Numbered from the stretch's first letter, positions 1 through 9,213 are shown. The stretch is 57,086 nucleotides of DNA from Leclercia adecarboxylata (GCA_002360945.1 DERO01000001.1:1-57086), one strand, 5' to 3'. The notes: generated from the letters alone by a model not told the origin. A program made the numbers and translations.

Positions 1-156
1 CCGATACATCGCTTGCTCTGCGGACTCTCCTGGATTGATCCCACCTTGGGGAAATTGCCAGGAGTGCTGACCATATCGCCGGGCCCACATAACCTGACCC
101 TGGCGATTACAAATTACGATACCTACATTCGGGCGGTAGCCATCGTCATCAATCAC
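1..156 (-). CDS. rppH: RNA pyrophosphohydrolase RppH, N-terminal part only
   Basis: The minus strand encodes the first 52 residues of RppH (NudH/YgdP), the Nudix hydrolase that removes pyrophosphate from the 5' triphosphate end of mRNAs and so starts their decay in the cytoplasm. The visible part starts at a GTG codon, reads M(V)[17 protein letters not shown] and runs to [15 protein letters not shown], the first part of the Nudix box. The catalytic REx2EE part lies beyond the left edge. GTG is supported by a GGGGT element a few bases upstream and by the known E. coli N-terminus. The gene is cut by the window edge, not truncated in the genome as far as can be seen. Confidence 0.95.
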   Translation of the reverse strand, partial: MIDDDGYRPNVGIVICNRQGQVMWARRYGQHSWQFPQGGINPGESAEQAMYR

Positions 157-522
157 CGGACTACCCCAAACTAAACCTGATATATAAATGATTGTTTCAC
201 ACTCCAGTGAGGCGGTAAACCACTCTCTTTCTGGCCTGGAGCCTAATAACATTTGAATAACTCACAATTATCATCGGAGTTATAAACAGATCATGGTCCA
301 AAAGGGCAATTTTATTCACTTTTTCTGTGGATAGAGTTGTGAAGAAGTATGGAATTACCGATGGACAACCCAGATCACTCTGAATATTGCAGAGATGAGC
401 GATTTTTACAAACCACTATAATTCATATAGTTAAAGTGTTAATTACCTGAATTACACCGCGTAGTGTGATGTACATCACCTTTAAGATCTTCGTACTGAT
501 GAAAGATCGAACAACGTCGGTT

Positions 523-531
523 TTATCCACA
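523..531 (+). promoter_or_regulatory. DnaA box (perfect R1-type)
   Basis: TTATCCACA matches the high-affinity DnaA-ATP/ADP box exactly. It is the middle one of three boxes upstream of mutH. Confidence 0.6.
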
Positions 532-641
532 GATTGTGCCAATAAGTTAGGCACATTTTGTCTGATTTTTCGATTTTCGTCGCACGTCAAGGCTGTAAAT
601 GGAAACAGTAGTGGGGGTTATTCCCAGTTATCCCATTTTTC

Positions 642-650
642 TGTGGATAA
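642..650 (-). promoter_or_regulatory. DnaA box (perfect, reverse orientation)
   Basis: TGTGGATAA is the exact complement of TTATCCACA, 110 bases downstream of the other perfect box and about 190 bases before the mutH start. A third, one-mismatch copy (TGTGGATAG) lies at 326-334. Confidence 0.6.
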
Positions 651-840
651 CAGGGTGTAAGATCCTGTTTATTGTCAGTGACCAGATTTGAACAACCGGG
701 ATCCCCCCGTTAGCGAAACGGGATTACACTCGATAAAAAGTCTGATAAATCATCCACCTGGCATCGGCAAAAAGAAAAAGATAAACTCGCTCTGTGCGGT
801 GGAAAACCACTGTTCATTTTTTAACCAGAAGGCAACAATC

Positions 841-1533
841 ATGCTTCCCCTTGTCCCCCTGACCTCTCCCCCCGCAACGGAAGCGGCACTATTGCAACAA
901 GCGCAACGCCTGGCGGGATACTCGCTGGGAGAACTCGCCGCCCTGGCCGGTCTGCCCATTCCGCCCGATCTTAAGCGTGATAAAGGATGGACGGGCGTTC
1001 TGCTGGAGCTTTGGCTGGGTGCCAGCGCGGGCAGCAAACCTGAGCAGGATTTTGCCGCGCTGGGGGTGGAGCTGAAGACCATCCCGATCGACAGTCTGGG
1101 CCGCCCGCTGGAGACCACCTTTGTCTGCGTGGCGCCGTTAACCGGCAATACCGGGATCACCTGGGAGAGCAGCCACGTGCGGCATAAGCTGAAGCGCGTG
1201 CTGTGGATCCCGGTGGAGGGGGATCGGGCGATCCCCCTGGCGGCACGGCGCGTCGGGGCACCTTTGATCTGGAGCCCGAATGAGGAGGAAGATCGTCAGC
1301 TGCGCCTGGACTGGGAAGAGCTAATGGACATGATCGTGCTGGGTCAGGTTGAGCGTATCACCGCCCGCCACGGCGAAGTACTGCAGCTACGGCCTAAAGC
1401 GGCAAACAGTAAAGCTCTCACCGAGGCCATCGGCGCGCGCGGCGAACCTATCCTGACCCTGCCCCGCGGCTTTTATTTGAAAAAGAATTTCACGGGCGCG
1501 CTGTTAGCTCGTCACTTTCTGCTGAATACCTGA
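841..1533 (+). CDS. mutH: DNA mismatch repair endonuclease MutH
   Basis: MutH is the methyl-directed mismatch repair endonuclease. After activation by MutS and MutL it nicks the unmethylated strand at hemimethylated GATC sites. The 230-residue product has the usual length. The catalytic triad of the restriction-enzyme-like fold is present at the expected positions: Asp70, Glu77 and Lys79 in [12 protein letters not shown] chose the ATG at 841 because it gives the E. coli-like start [11 protein letters not shown] and follows an AGAAGG ribosome binding site; the same frame stays open upstream to 688 but that stretch is unlike MutH. The gene lies behind a region with DnaA boxes. In E. coli ygdQ follows; here ygdR follows directly. 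Confidence 0.97.
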   Translation: MLPLVPLTSPPATEAALLQQAQRLAGYSLGELAALAGLPIPPDLKRDKGWTGVLLELWLGASAGSKPEQDFAALGVELKTIPIDSLGRPLETTFVCVAPLTGNTGITWESSHVRHKLKRVLWIPVEGDRAIPLAARRVGAPLIWSPNEEEDRQLRLDWEELMDMIVLGQVERITARHGEVLQLRPKAANSKALTEAIGARGEPILTLPRGFYLKKNFTGALLARHFLLNT

Positions 1534-1662
1534 CTTTTTAGCCAGAATTATGCCGTTTATCACATATTTGCCTGTTTTTCAGATTTCACCGCTTTGTGAA
1601 AACCATTGCCCGGGTTATTACTACAATAAGATGTGATACGAGCCAGGTGGAGGTAATAAAGA

Positions 1663-1881
1663 ATGAAAAAATGGGCAGTAATAATCTCGGCTGTTGGTTT
1701 AGCGTTTGCCGTTTCAGGTTGTAGCAGCGATTACGTCATGGCGACGAAAGATGGTCGCATGATCCTGACCGACGGCAAACCCGAAGTCGACGATGATACC
1801 GGTCTGGTCAGCTACCGCGATCAGCAGGGTAATAATATGCAGATTAACCGCGACGACGTTTCGCAGATTATCGAAAGATAG
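1663..1881 (+). CDS. ygdR: small lipoprotein YgdR
   Basis: This 72-residue protein is a near match to E. coli YgdR, a YgdI/YgdR-family lipoprotein with an SH3-like fold (DUF903) of unknown function. The N-terminus has a signal peptide ending in the lipobox VSGC, so Cys20 should be the lipidated residue and the mature protein is probably tethered to the outer membrane. The segment [19 protein letters not shown] is the family core. A GGAGGT ribosome binding site precedes the start. A terminator follows directly, so it is probably a single-gene unit. In E. coli ygdQ sits just upstream; here it is missing. Confidence 0.95.
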   Translation: MKKWAVIISAVGLAFAVSGCSSDYVMATKDGRMILTDGKPEVDDDTGLVSYRDQQGNNMQINRDDVSQIIER

Positions 1882-1886
1882 TATTG

Positions 1887-1912
1887 AAGGTCAGCAGCTT
1901 GCTGGCCTTTTG
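1887..1912 (+). terminator. Rho-independent terminator after ygdR
   Basis: A 10-bp stem (AAGGTCAGCA paired with TGCTGGCCTT, one G-T pair) with a short loop is followed by a short T run six bases after the ygdR stop. Confidence 0.7.
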
Positions 1913-2008
1913 ATTTTCTCTTCCCGTTTTGCTTCCCTTCTGTCATGTTTATAGTCCCTTGTCGGGAGTTTCCTGACGCATTTAACATGTCTACTAAGGA
2001 AGCCGGCT

Positions 2009-3049
2009 ATGCATTATCACCGTATCCCCCATAGCGCTCTTGAGATAAGCCAACTGGGGTTGGGCACGATGACATTTGGTGAACAAAATAGCGAAGCCGA
2101 TGCCCATGCACAACTCGATTACGCCGTCAGCCAGGGCATTAACCTGATTGACGTCGCTGAAATGTACCCGGTTCCGCCACGCCCGGAAACCCAGGGCTTA
2201 ACCGAAACCTACGTCGGCAACTGGCTGGCCAAACGCGGCAACCGCGAGAAGCTGATTGTTGCCTCCAAGGTCAGCGGCCCGTCGCGCAATAATGACAGCG
2301 GCATTCGCCCGAATCAGATCCTCGATCGTAAGAACATCCGCGCGGCGCTGGACGCCAGCCTGACGCGTTTGCAGACCGATTACCTCGACCTCTACCAGGT
2401 TCACTGGCCTCAGCGCCCGACCAACTGCTTTGGCAAGCTGGGCTACAGCTGGAGCGACAGCGCCCCGGTTGTCACGCTGCTGGAGACCCTGGAAGCCTTA
2501 ACCGAGTGCCAGCGCGCGGGGAAAATCCGCTATATCGGCGTCTCTAACGAAACGGCCTTCGGCGTGATGCGCTATCTGCATCTGGCGGATAAGCACGACC
2601 TGCCGCGCATCGTCACCATTCAGAACCCCTACAGCCTGCTGAACCGCAGCTACGAAGTGGGTCTGGCGGAGGTGAGTCAGTATGAAGGCGTTGAGCTGCT
2701 GGCCTACTCCTGCCTCGGCTTCGGCACGCTGACCGGTAAGTATCTTAACGGTGCAAAACCGGCGGGGGCGCGTAATACGCTGTTCAGCCGCTTTACCCGT
2801 TACAGCGGCGAGCAGACGCAGAAAGCGGTAGCGGCCTATGTGGATATCGCCCAACGTCACGGGCTCGATCCGGCACAGATGGCGCTGGCCTTCGTGCGTC
2901 GACAGCCGTTTGTTGCCAGCACCCTGCTGGGCGCGACCACCCTGGAGCAGCTAAAAACTAACGTTGAGAGCTTCCATCTGGAGTTGAGCGAAGAGGTGTT
3001 GGCGGAGATTGAAGCGGTGCATCAGGTGTATACCTATCCGGCACCCTGA
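2009..3049 (+). CDS. tas: aldo-keto reductase Tas
   Basis: This is a 346-residue NADP(H)-dependent aldo-keto reductase very similar to E. coli Tas, named because its overexpression suppresses tyrosine auxotrophy under starvation; its physiological substrate is not settled. The sequence shows the family features: LGTMTFG near the N-terminus, the active-site segment INLIDVAEMYP with Asp and Tyr, the strand/lysine segment LIVASKVSGP, the DLYQVHWP motif and the ADKHDLPRI region before the C-terminal NADP-binding part. Length is normal. The ATG at 2009 follows an AAGGAAG ribosome binding site. The gene is followed by a strong hairpin. Confidence 0.95.
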   Translation: MHYHRIPHSALEISQLGLGTMTFGEQNSEADAHAQLDYAVSQGINLIDVAEMYPVPPRPETQGLTETYVGNWLAKRGNREKLIVASKVSGPSRNNDSGIRPNQILDRKNIRAALDASLTRLQTDYLDLYQVHWPQRPTNCFGKLGYSWSDSAPVVTLLETLEALTECQRAGKIRYIGVSNETAFGVMRYLHLADKHDLPRIVTIQNPYSLLNRSYEVGLAEVSQYEGVELLAYSCLGFGTLTGKYLNGAKPAGARNTLFSRFTRYSGEQTQKAVAAYVDIAQRHGLDPAQMALAFVRRQPFVASTLLGATTLEQLKTNVESFHLELSEEVLAEIEAVHQVYTYPAP

Positions 3050-3050
3050 T

Positions 3051-3088
3051 AAACGCAAAACGGCAACCCTGGTTGCCGTTTTGCGTTT
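3051..3088 (+). terminator. strong hairpin terminator after tas
   Basis: A perfect 17-bp stem (AAACGCAAAACGGCAAC with its complement) separated by four bases directly follows the tas stop. Its arms carry A and T runs at the outer edges, so it could stop transcription from both tas and the convergent lplT. Confidence 0.75.
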
Positions 3089-3130
3089 GCTCCCTCTCCC
3101 TGTGGGAGAGGGCCGGGGTGAGGGCATCAG
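3089..3130. repeat. boxC-like enterobacterial intergenic repeat
   Basis: The segment containing CCCTCTCCCTGTGGGAGAGG followed by GCCGGGGTGAGGGCATCAG matches a widely dispersed intergenic element of enterobacteria that I recall as boxC. It sits between convergent tas and lplT. Confidence 0.6.
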
Positions 3131-3149
3131 GCCGCACATCCGCCTGATT

Positions 3150-3179
3150 GCCCGGCGGCGCTTCGCTTGCCGGGCCTAC
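3150..3179. repeat. single REP (PU) element
   Basis: An imperfect palindrome, GCCCGGCGGCG / CTTGCCGGGC ending in CTAC, lies between convergent tas and lplT. It is almost identical to the right-hand unit of the REP pair at 22714-22743, which shows it is a dispersed genomic repeat and not local to this gene. Confidence 0.7.
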
Positions 3180-3220
3180 AAGGTCAAAGGCGGGGTGTTA
3201 CCTCCACCCGACAAATCCCG

Positions 3221-4414
3221 TTAACGCCGACGTTGCCACACCCACAGCGCCGCAATCGCCAGCGCAAACAGGCCGCCAAACCCGACGCCAATGCCCACTA
3301 CCGGTACGCCCACTTTTACCGCCAGCGAGTAAACCCCGAGCATCAGCAGCATGGCGGCGTTTTCGCCGAGGTTTTGCACCGCAATCGCATTGCCTGCCCC
3401 AACGGTCTGCTTCCCGCGCTCCTGCAGCAGCGCATTCAGCGGCACCACGAAAAAGCCTCCGCAGATCCCCATCAGGAACAGCAGCGCATAGGCCGGTAAC
3501 AGCGTATGCTGCAGCGCGAAGAGCAGCACTACCACGCCAATCAGGATCCCGGCGGGCATGCAGCGCGCGACGGTTTGCAGCGTCACCAGTTTCGCCGCTG
3601 CCCCCGCGCCGAGCACAATCCCCACCGCCACCATGGCGTTAAGGTAGGTTGGCGTGGCGTTATCGGTAATGCCCAGCGCCGTTGGCACCCACAGCACCAG
3701 CAGGAAGCGCAGCGTCACCCCTGCGCCCCAGAACATACTGGTGCCCAGCAGCGAGAAGCGGGTTTCGCCGTTTCGCCACAGCACGCGGCAGGCGTTAAAG
3801 AAGCTGGCGGTCATCGGCGTAAAACGCCAGGACTGTCCCGGACGCGCCGCCGGCAGTTTCGGGATGAACAGGTTAGCGATCACCGCCCCGGCATACATCA
3901 CCGCGCAGATACCCAGCGCCGCCAGCACGTGCCAGTCCGCCAGTACCCCGCCCGCCATCGAGCCCAGCAGGATCGCCGCAATGGTCGAAGCCTCCATCAA
4001 CCCGTTAGCTTTAACCAGCTTATCGCCGGTAGTAAGTTCACCGAGGATGCCGTACTTGGCCGGGGAGTAGGCTGCCGCCCCGATCCCCACCAGCGTATAG
4101 CCAATAAACGGGTTCACGCCAAAGCAGATGCTGGCGGCACCCAGCAGTTTGAGGCTGTTGGCAAACATCATCACCCGACCTTTGGCGAAGCTGTCCGCCA
4201 CCTGACCAACAAAGGGGGCGAAAATAATGTAAGCGCCCACAAACACCATCTGCAGGATCGGCTGGCTCCAGTCCGGGTAAAACTGAGATTTGAGCAGCGC
4301 CAGGGTGGCAAACAGCAGCGCGTTATCACCAAAGGCAGAGAGGAACTGGGCGGCGGTAACCGCCATCATCCCCTTTGACCAGATGGAGGTGTTAGTGGGT
4401 ACTGACTCACTCAT
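3221..4414 (-). CDS. lplT: lysophospholipid transporter LplT
   Basis: LplT is the inner-membrane flippase of the major facilitator superfamily that moves lysophospholipids (mainly lyso-PE) from the outer to the inner leaflet so that Aas can re-acylate them. The 397-residue product has about twelve hydrophobic segments and matches E. coli LplT closely, for example [31 protein letters not shown] and [20 protein letters not shown] chose the ATG at 4414, giving [10 protein letters not shown], as in E. coli; it overlaps the end of aas by 8 bases, a sign of translational coupling. The frame extends 14 codons further upstream but into aas coding sequence. Confidence 0.95.
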   Translation of the reverse strand: MSESVPTNTSIWSKGMMAVTAAQFLSAFGDNALLFATLALLKSQFYPDWSQPILQMVFVGAYIIFAPFVGQVADSFAKGRVMMFANSLKLLGAASICFGVNPFIGYTLVGIGAAAYSPAKYGILGELTTGDKLVKANGLMEASTIAAILLGSMAGGVLADWHVLAALGICAVMYAGAVIANLFIPKLPAARPGQSWRFTPMTASFFNACRVLWRNGETRFSLLGTSMFWGAGVTLRFLLVLWVPTALGITDNATPTYLNAMVAVGIVLGAGAAAKLVTLQTVARCMPAGILIGVVVLLFALQHTLLPAYALLFLMGICGGFFVVPLNALLQERGKQTVGAGNAIAVQNLGENAAMLLMLGVYSLAVKVGVPVVGIGVGFGGLFALAIAALWVWQRRR

Positions 4415-6566
4415 TATGCGGCTCCGCCTGTTCAACCATACCTTTGAGGGTGACAAAATCCGGCTTACCGCTGCCCAGCACCGGAAGTTGTTTCAGATAA
4501 CGAATATCGCGCGGCACGGCCAGCTCAGGAATTCCGTGTTCACGCGCATGCTGGAGCAGCTGCTCGCGCTTCAGCTCGCTGTCGGTGGTGAAGAGCACCA
4601 GCGCCTCACCCTTGCTGGCATCGGCTTTCACCGCGGTGGCGTGCATTTTGTCAGGCGATACGGCCAGCGCCAGCTGTTCCACCATCTCCAGCGACACCAT
4701 TTCCCCGGCGATTTTAGCGAAGCGTTTCGCCCGGCCCTGGATCTGCACGTAGCCCTGCTCGTCGAAGCGCACGATGTCACCGGTGTCGTACCAGCCGGTC
4801 TCCACCTCGCCGTTAACGTTCTCTGCCGTCGGCGCTTCCAGCACACCCGGGTTTTCCACCCGCAGGTAGCCGTTCATCACGTTCCGCCCTTTCAGCTGCA
4901 GGCGTCCGCCCTCTTCAATGCCCGGAACGGCGAGCAGGCGCGCGTCCATCCCCGGCAAGATGCGCCCGACGGTGCCGGGTTTCGCCGCCATCGGCACGTT
5001 AATGGAGACCACCGGCGCGCACTCGGTCACGCCGTAGCCTTCCAGAATGCGCAGGCCAAACTTGTCCTGCCACAGCTGGCGGGTGCTCTCCTGCAGTTTT
5101 TCCGCCCCGGCCACCACGTAACGCACCCGGTGGAAATCATAAGGGTTAGCAAAGCGGGCGTAGTTGCCGAGGAAGGTTGAAGTGCCGAAAATCACCGTAC
5201 AGTTACGGTCATAGGTCAGCTCCGGCACGATGCGATAGTGCAGCGGGCTCGGGTAGAGGAACACTTCGGCACCGGTCAGCAGCGGCGTGAACAGCCCCAC
5301 CGTCAGACCAAAGGAGTGGAACAGCGGCAGCGCTGACATAAAGCGGTCTTTCGCAGTAAAGTCGGCGATGGTTTTGATCTGCTCGACGTTGGCCAGCAGG
5401 CTCTTATGGCTGTGGACCACCCCTTTCGGGTTCCCCTCCGAACCGGAGGTAAAGAGGATCACGGCAGCATCTTCCGGCTGCTGTTTGACCTGCGCCAGGT
5501 GCGGCACCAGCAGATGCGCAAAAATCCACAGCTTGTCACCGGTGGTCACTTCCGCTTTCAGATCTTCGAGGAAGACCCAGCGCACCTGGGTGAGCTGTTC
5601 CGGCAGATGCCAGAGTTTGCCTTTATCGAGGAAGGTGCGCGAGGTAAACACGGTGTTGATCTGCGCGGCAGTGATGGCGCTGCCGAGCCCCTTCACCCCG
5701 GCGGTGTAGTTCAGCATCGCCGGGATACGCCCGCGGGAGACGGCACCAAAGATCACCGCAGCGCTGATCCCGGCGTTCGGCAGCATCAGGCCAATCTTTT
5801 CGCCCTGCTTACTGTATTTTTCCAGGATACGCCCCACAAACAGGGTCTTGGTGAGCAGCTTGTGATAGCTGTCAGGGGCAAAGTTAATGTCGTCGATGCA
5901 GTGTTTCTTCGCGCCAAAGCGGTACATCGCCGTCAGCAGCGACTCGTACAGGGTTTCACGCGGGCGCACCGCCATCCGGGCTTCCATCATCACCTGATGC
6001 AGCATCTCACCGGCGATTTTACGACGATCGCGGGCGCGCGGCGCGTCGGGCATCGGCAGCGTAGTCGGCGGCAGCAGATGCAGGGTGATGCGCGGGAACA
6101 GGCGCTGTTTCACCAGCCCTTTCAGGCGGCTGAAAAAGGTCAGCTCGGCGCCTTCAATGCGCAGCGGCACCACCGTGGCGCCGGATTTCGCCGCCACAAA
6201 GCCCGCGCCGTCATAGATTTTCATCAGCGAGCCGGTGATGGAGATTCGCCCTTCCGGGAAGATCACCACCGGACGGCCCTGCTCAATCAGACGCACCAGG
6301 TGTTTGATCATCATCGGTTTGGTCGGGTCGAGCGGCACAAAATCGATCAGCTTCGTCAGCCAGCGCATGTACCACTGCTTGCTGACGGAGGTATAGACCG
6401 CAAATACCGGACGCACGGGTAAAAACAGCGCCAGCAGGATGCCATCAATAAAGGAGACGTGGTTAGGGGTAATAAGAACCCGACTGGCATGCAATGCCTG
6501 AGTATCGCCCGTGAGACGGACGCGAAAAAGGATACGGAACAGCGTGCGGAAGAACCCAAATAGCAT
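4407..6566 (-). CDS. aas: bifunctional 2-acylglycerophosphoethanolamine acyltransferase / acyl-ACP synthetase Aas
   Basis: Aas activates free fatty acid with ATP on bound acyl carrier protein and transfers it to lyso-PE, recycling phospholipids at the inner membrane. The 719-residue product has the two expected domains. The N-terminal PlsC-type acyltransferase has the HX4D motif (NHVSFID, His36 and Asp41) and the FPEGRIS block. The C-terminal adenylate-forming domain has [12 protein letters not shown], the GYGVTECAP motif and WYDTGDIV. The length equals that of E. coli Aas. It overlaps lplT downstream, forming the conserved aas-lplT unit. OmrA lies upstream on the same strand but has its own terminator. 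Confidence 0.96.
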   Translation of the reverse strand: MLFGFFRTLFRILFRVRLTGDTQALHASRVLITPNHVSFIDGILLALFLPVRPVFAVYTSVSKQWYMRWLTKLIDFVPLDPTKPMMIKHLVRLIEQGRPVVIFPEGRISITGSLMKIYDGAGFVAAKSGATVVPLRIEGAELTFFSRLKGLVKQRLFPRITLHLLPPTTLPMPDAPRARDRRKIAGEMLHQVMMEARMAVRPRETLYESLLTAMYRFGAKKHCIDDINFAPDSYHKLLTKTLFVGRILEKYSKQGEKIGLMLPNAGISAAVIFGAVSRGRIPAMLNYTAGVKGLGSAITAAQINTVFTSRTFLDKGKLWHLPEQLTQVRWVFLEDLKAEVTTGDKLWIFAHLLVPHLAQVKQQPEDAAVILFTSGSEGNPKGVVHSHKSLLANVEQIKTIADFTAKDRFMSALPLFHSFGLTVGLFTPLLTGAEVFLYPSPLHYRIVPELTYDRNCTVIFGTSTFLGNYARFANPYDFHRVRYVVAGAEKLQESTRQLWQDKFGLRILEGYGVTECAPVVSINVPMAAKPGTVGRILPGMDARLLAVPGIEEGGRLQLKGRNVMNGYLRVENPGVLEAPTAENVNGEVETGWYDTGDIVRFDEQGYVQIQGRAKRFAKIAGEMVSLEMVEQLALAVSPDKMHATAVKADASKGEALVLFTTDSELKREQLLQHAREHGIPELAVPRDIRYLKQLPVLGSGKPDFVTLKGMVEQAEPHNE

Positions 6567-6658
6567 TTCAACTCCCTTTGCCTTTCAATAAGCCGGGTTA
6601 CGGTAAATTGTGGCAGATTACACGAGAAGTGCAGCAGGAGCGACAGCCGGATAAAGAC

Positions 6659-6746
6659 AAAAAAAAACCTGCGCATCTGCGCAGGCTGGTGCAAGAGATG
6701 AGTACGCAGTACGTACTAAGAATTCTCACCAATCAATACCTCTGGG
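6659..6746 (-). ncRNA. omrA: OmrA/OmrB-family small regulatory RNA
   Basis: The minus strand from 6746 starts with CCCAGAGGTATTGATTGGTG, the highly conserved seed end of E. coli OmrA and OmrB. It ends with the family's terminator hairpin, CCTGCGCAGATGCGCAGG, followed by a run of nine U. The middle contains a second hairpin (TACGTACTGCGTA). Length (about 88 nt) and location, between aas and galR on the aas strand, also fit. In E. coli these Hfq-dependent sRNAs are activated by OmpR and repress outer-membrane proteins such as CirA, FepA, FecA and OmpT, plus csgD and ompR. The middle resembles OmrA more than OmrB. Only one copy is seen, whereas E. coli has two in tandem. Confidence 0.93.
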
Positions 6747-6956
6747 ATCTCAAATGTAGCAATGGCGACCAAATCCCCGCCAGCAGACAATCGCAACAGC
6801 CTGAGGCAAAGTGTAAGCAAAGATGCAAATTCACACGCGTCTGTCACGCTTCGCTGTGTAACGATTACACAATTTCCTCGGCCATGTATCACCTTTGTGA
6901 ATTGCCTCACCGCCCTGCGCTTGAATACGCCTGACTTTTCCGCAACACTATTTAGT

Positions 6957-6972
6957 GTGTAAACGCTTACCC
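6957..6972 (+). promoter_or_regulatory. GalR/GalS operator upstream of galR
   Basis: GTGTAAACGCTTACCC fits the 16-bp palindromic gal operator pattern with the central AANCGNTT core. It ends 17 bases before the galR start and probably mediates autoregulation, as known in E. coli. Confidence 0.75.
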
Positions 6973-6989
6973 CAAAGAGAAGGTAGAGA

Positions 6990-8006
6990 ATGGCGACAAT
7001 TAAGGATGTGGCCCGAATGGCGGGTGTTTCTGTTGCCACGGTTTCACGCGTCATCAACAACTCCCCCAAAGCCAGCGAAACCTCCCGTCAGGCGGTGCTG
7101 ACGGCCATGGAGTCGCTCAACTATCACCCCAACGCTAATGCCCGGGCGCTGGCGCAGCAGTCCACCGATACCGTCGGGCTGGTGGTGGGCGATGTGTCGG
7201 ATCCCTTTTTCGGCGCGATGGTGAAAGCCGTCGAGCAGGTCGCCTACCACACCGGCAACTTTCTGCTGATCGGCAATGGCTACCACAACGAGCAGAAAGA
7301 GCGTCAGGCGATTGAGCAGCTGATTCGCCACCGCTGCGCGGCGCTGGTGGTGCATGCCAAAAAGCTGTCGGATGACGAGTTAGTACACCTGATGAAGCAG
7401 ATCCCCGGCATGGTGATTGTGAACCGTATTATCCCCGGCTATGAACAGCGCTGCGTGGCGCTGGACGATCGCTACGGCGCCTGGCTTGCCACCCGCCACC
7501 TGATCCAGCAGGGGCATACCCGTATCGGCTATCTCTGCTCCAATCACGCCATTTCTGACGCCGAAGATCGACTCCAGGGCTACTACGATGCGCTGCGCGA
7601 GAACGACCTGCCCTGCAACGATCGTCTGGTCACTTACGCTGAACCCGACGAGCACGGCGGCGAGCAGGCGATGACGGAGCTGCTGGGACGGGGACGTAAC
7701 TTTACGGCGGTCGCCTGTTACAACGACTCGATGGCCGCCGGGGCGATGGGAGTGCTGAACGATAACGGGATTGACGTGCCGGGAGATATTTCGCTGATCG
7801 GCTTTGATGACATTCTGATCTCCCGCTACGTGCGGCCGCGGCTGACCACGGTGCGCTACCCGATCGTCACCATGGCAACCCAGGCGGCGGAGCTGGCGCT
7901 ATCCCTGGCGGATAAACGTCAGCCGCCGGAGATCACTCACGTGTTCAGCCCGACGCTGGTGCGTCGTCACTCGGTCACGCCACCGGCAGAGTCCGCCAGC
8001 GAATAG
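6990..8006 (+). CDS. galR: galactose operon repressor GalR
   Basis: GalR is the LacI-family repressor of the gal regulon; it releases its operators on binding D-galactose. The 338-residue product starts with the LacI-type helix-turn-helix MATIKDVARMAGVSVATVSR, followed by the hinge HPNANARALA and a periplasmic-binding-protein-like effector domain with the conserved VVGDVSDPFFGAMVKAVEQ and ISLIGFDD blocks. A GalR-type operator lies just upstream. In E. coli the next gene is lysA; here an inserted module follows, and the last 40 bases overlap the convergent acetyltransferase gene. Confidence 0.94.
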   Translation: MATIKDVARMAGVSVATVSRVINNSPKASETSRQAVLTAMESLNYHPNANARALAQQSTDTVGLVVGDVSDPFFGAMVKAVEQVAYHTGNFLLIGNGYHNEQKERQAIEQLIRHRCAALVVHAKKLSDDELVHLMKQIPGMVIVNRIIPGYEQRCVALDDRYGAWLATRHLIQQGHTRIGYLCSNHAISDAEDRLQGYYDALRENDLPCNDRLVTYAEPDEHGGEQAMTELLGRGRNFTAVACYNDSMAAGAMGVLNDNGIDVPGDISLIGFDDILISRYVRPRLTTVRYPIVTMATQAAELALSLADKRQPPEITHVFSPTLVRRHSVTPPAESASE

Positions 8007-8443
8007 CGATAGAGGTGCACGGTTTTATCCGGGTACTCCAGACCGTCACCGATGTAGTGCCAGCCGTAACGTTCATAAAAGTCGCGGCAGGCAGACCAGA
8101 GATGCAGCTCGCGATACCCGCTCTTGGCGGCATGTTTCTGCACGTGCTGCTGTAATTTTCCCGCCAGCCCCTGCCCGCGCGCGGCGTCGTCCACGTACAG
8201 CGCCGCCAGCCAGGGATAAAGATCCTGGCGGGTAATCAGGTCGCAGCGCCACAACCCCACCGTGCCAAGTAGCTGTTCGCCCTCGGTAGCAATAAAGGTC
8301 AGCGGCAGCGCGCCCGGTGTTTGGCTGTGGGTCACTACGCTGGCGAAAAAGTCGCGCGCCAGCCCCTCACCAAAGGCCTGCCACAGCCAGTCGATCACCT
8401 GCTCCGCATGCTGCGGGGCGGCGTACAGCGGTTGGATCTTCAC
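7967..8443 (-). CDS. GNAT-family N-acetyltransferase
   Basis: The 158-residue product belongs to the GNAT acetyltransferase family, which transfers acetyl from acetyl-CoA to an amine. Visible features are the strand LPLTFIATEGEQLLGTVGLW, the acetyl-CoA binding motif A as ARGQGLAGKLQQHV (Q/RxxGxG/A type) and the C-terminal DFYERYGWHYIG segment. The substrate cannot be told. Its start overlaps the end of the GntR regulator gene by 4 bases (ATGA), so the two are translationally coupled as the tail of the beta-glucoside operon. Its 3' end overlaps the end of convergent galR by 40 bases. Confidence 0.85.
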   Translation of the reverse strand: MKIQPLYAAPQHAEQVIDWLWQAFGEGLARDFFASVVTHSQTPGALPLTFIATEGEQLLGTVGLWRCDLITRQDLYPWLAALYVDDAARGQGLAGKLQQHVQKHAAKSGYRELHLWSACRDFYERYGWHYIGDGLEYPDKTVHLYRYSLADSAGGVTE

Positions 8444-9213
8444 ACCAGCTTCCCCTGAAAAATGGGCACCGACTCAAACAGATAGCCGTCAAAATCCGGG
8501 GCGTCTTCGTCGGAGAGCTCCAGCAGGCTCTTTTTGACATTTTCCAGATGCTGGAACATCGCCTGCCAGGCCCCCATTACGTCGCGGCGGCGCAGCGCAG
8601 CGAGGATGGTCTGCCTGTCGCCCAGCCACTTCAGGCGATACGCCCGGCTGGCAATGTGGGCATTAAATTGCTGCCACAGCGGGCTGCTGTCCATGTTGTG
8701 CCAGACGCTTTCGACGGTCGCCAGCAGCATCTGGTTCTGGGTGGCCCCCGCCAGCACCAGATGGAACATCTTGCTGTTGTCCTGGCTGTTGTCGTTGGCG
8801 GCGATCGCCCGCTGCTCCTGCTCGATGATGCGGCGCAGGTTGTCGATGTCCGCCCGGGTCGCCATTTTGGCGGCAAAGGCGGCGATGTTGCTTTCGAGCA
8901 GCTGGCGCGCCTGCAAAATCTCAAACGGACCCACGTCGCTTTTCAACAGACGCTCTTCCTCGTTCTCATGCTCTTCGGGAATGCGCATCACGTAGACGCC
9001 GGAGCCCTGGCGGATATCCACGGTGCCCTGCAGCTCCAGCATCAGCAGCGCCTCCCGCACGATGGTGCGGCTGACGCCGTAGGTCTCCGCGATATTGCGC
9101 TCCGGCGGCAGACGCGAGCCCACGGGATAGTGCCCCTGGATGATCTGGGCGCGTAAGTCCTCGCCAATCTCCTGGTACTGCTTCTTTTCCGCCGGGACGA
9201 CAGCCTTATCCAC
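8440..9213 (-). CDS. GntR-family (FadR subfamily, UxuR/ExuR-like) regulator
   Basis: The 257-residue protein has an N-terminal winged helix (GSRLPPERNIAETYGVSRTI then VREALLMLELQGTVDIRQGS) and an all-helical FCD ligand-binding domain. The segment GPFEILQARQLLESNIAAFA and the C-terminal QHLENVKKSLLELS...FDGYLFESVP are strongly similar to E. coli UxuR and ExuR, the hexuronate-pathway repressors. UxuR itself normally lies with uxuAB; this copy lies between a GH1 glycosidase gene and a GNAT gene, so I call it only UxuR-like. It could sense a sugar acid or sugar phosphate and control its own operon. It is the second regulator of this module besides the divergent LacI-type gene. Confidence 0.88.
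   Translation of the reverse strand: MDKAVVPAEKKQYQEIGEDLRAQIIQGHYPVGSRLPPERNIAETYGVSRTIVREALLMLELQGTVDIRQGSGVYVMRIPEEHENEEERLLKSDVGPFEILQARQLLESNIAAFAAKMATRADIDNLRRIIEQEQRAIAANDNSQDNSKMFHLVLAGATQNQMLLATVESVWHNMDSSPLWQQFNAHIASRAYRLKWLGDRQTILAALRRRDVMGAWQAMFQHLENVKKSLLELSDEDAPDFDGYLFESVPIFQGKLV

Larger units (their letters stand above)
157..840. promoter_or_regulatory. rppH-mutH divergent intergenic region with DnaA boxes
   Basis: This 684-base non-coding stretch separates divergent rppH and mutH. It is AT-rich and no convincing protein gene is seen; a 64-codon frame at 466-660 has no ribosome binding site or family resemblance. Its notable content is three DnaA-box motifs: TGTGGATAG at 326-334 (one mismatch), TTATCCACA at 523-531 (perfect) and TGTGGATAA at 642-650 (perfect, reverse orientation). 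It must also hold the rppH and mutH promoters; I could not fix their -10/-35 elements with confidence. Confidence 0.6.

Noticed and set aside
466..660. 64-codon open frame between rppH and mutH
   Set aside because: No ribosome binding site, no signal or family features, and it spans the DnaA boxes; a chance frame in AT-rich DNA.
3506..4378. Long plus-strand open frame inside lplT
   Set aside because: Rich in His, Gln and Arg with no family resemblance; it is the antisense shadow of a conserved, GC-rich membrane-protein gene.
6747..6956. Possible second OmrA/OmrB copy upstream of the first
   Set aside because: I looked for the conserved CCCAGAGG-type 5' end and the CCTGCGC hairpin on both strands and found neither.
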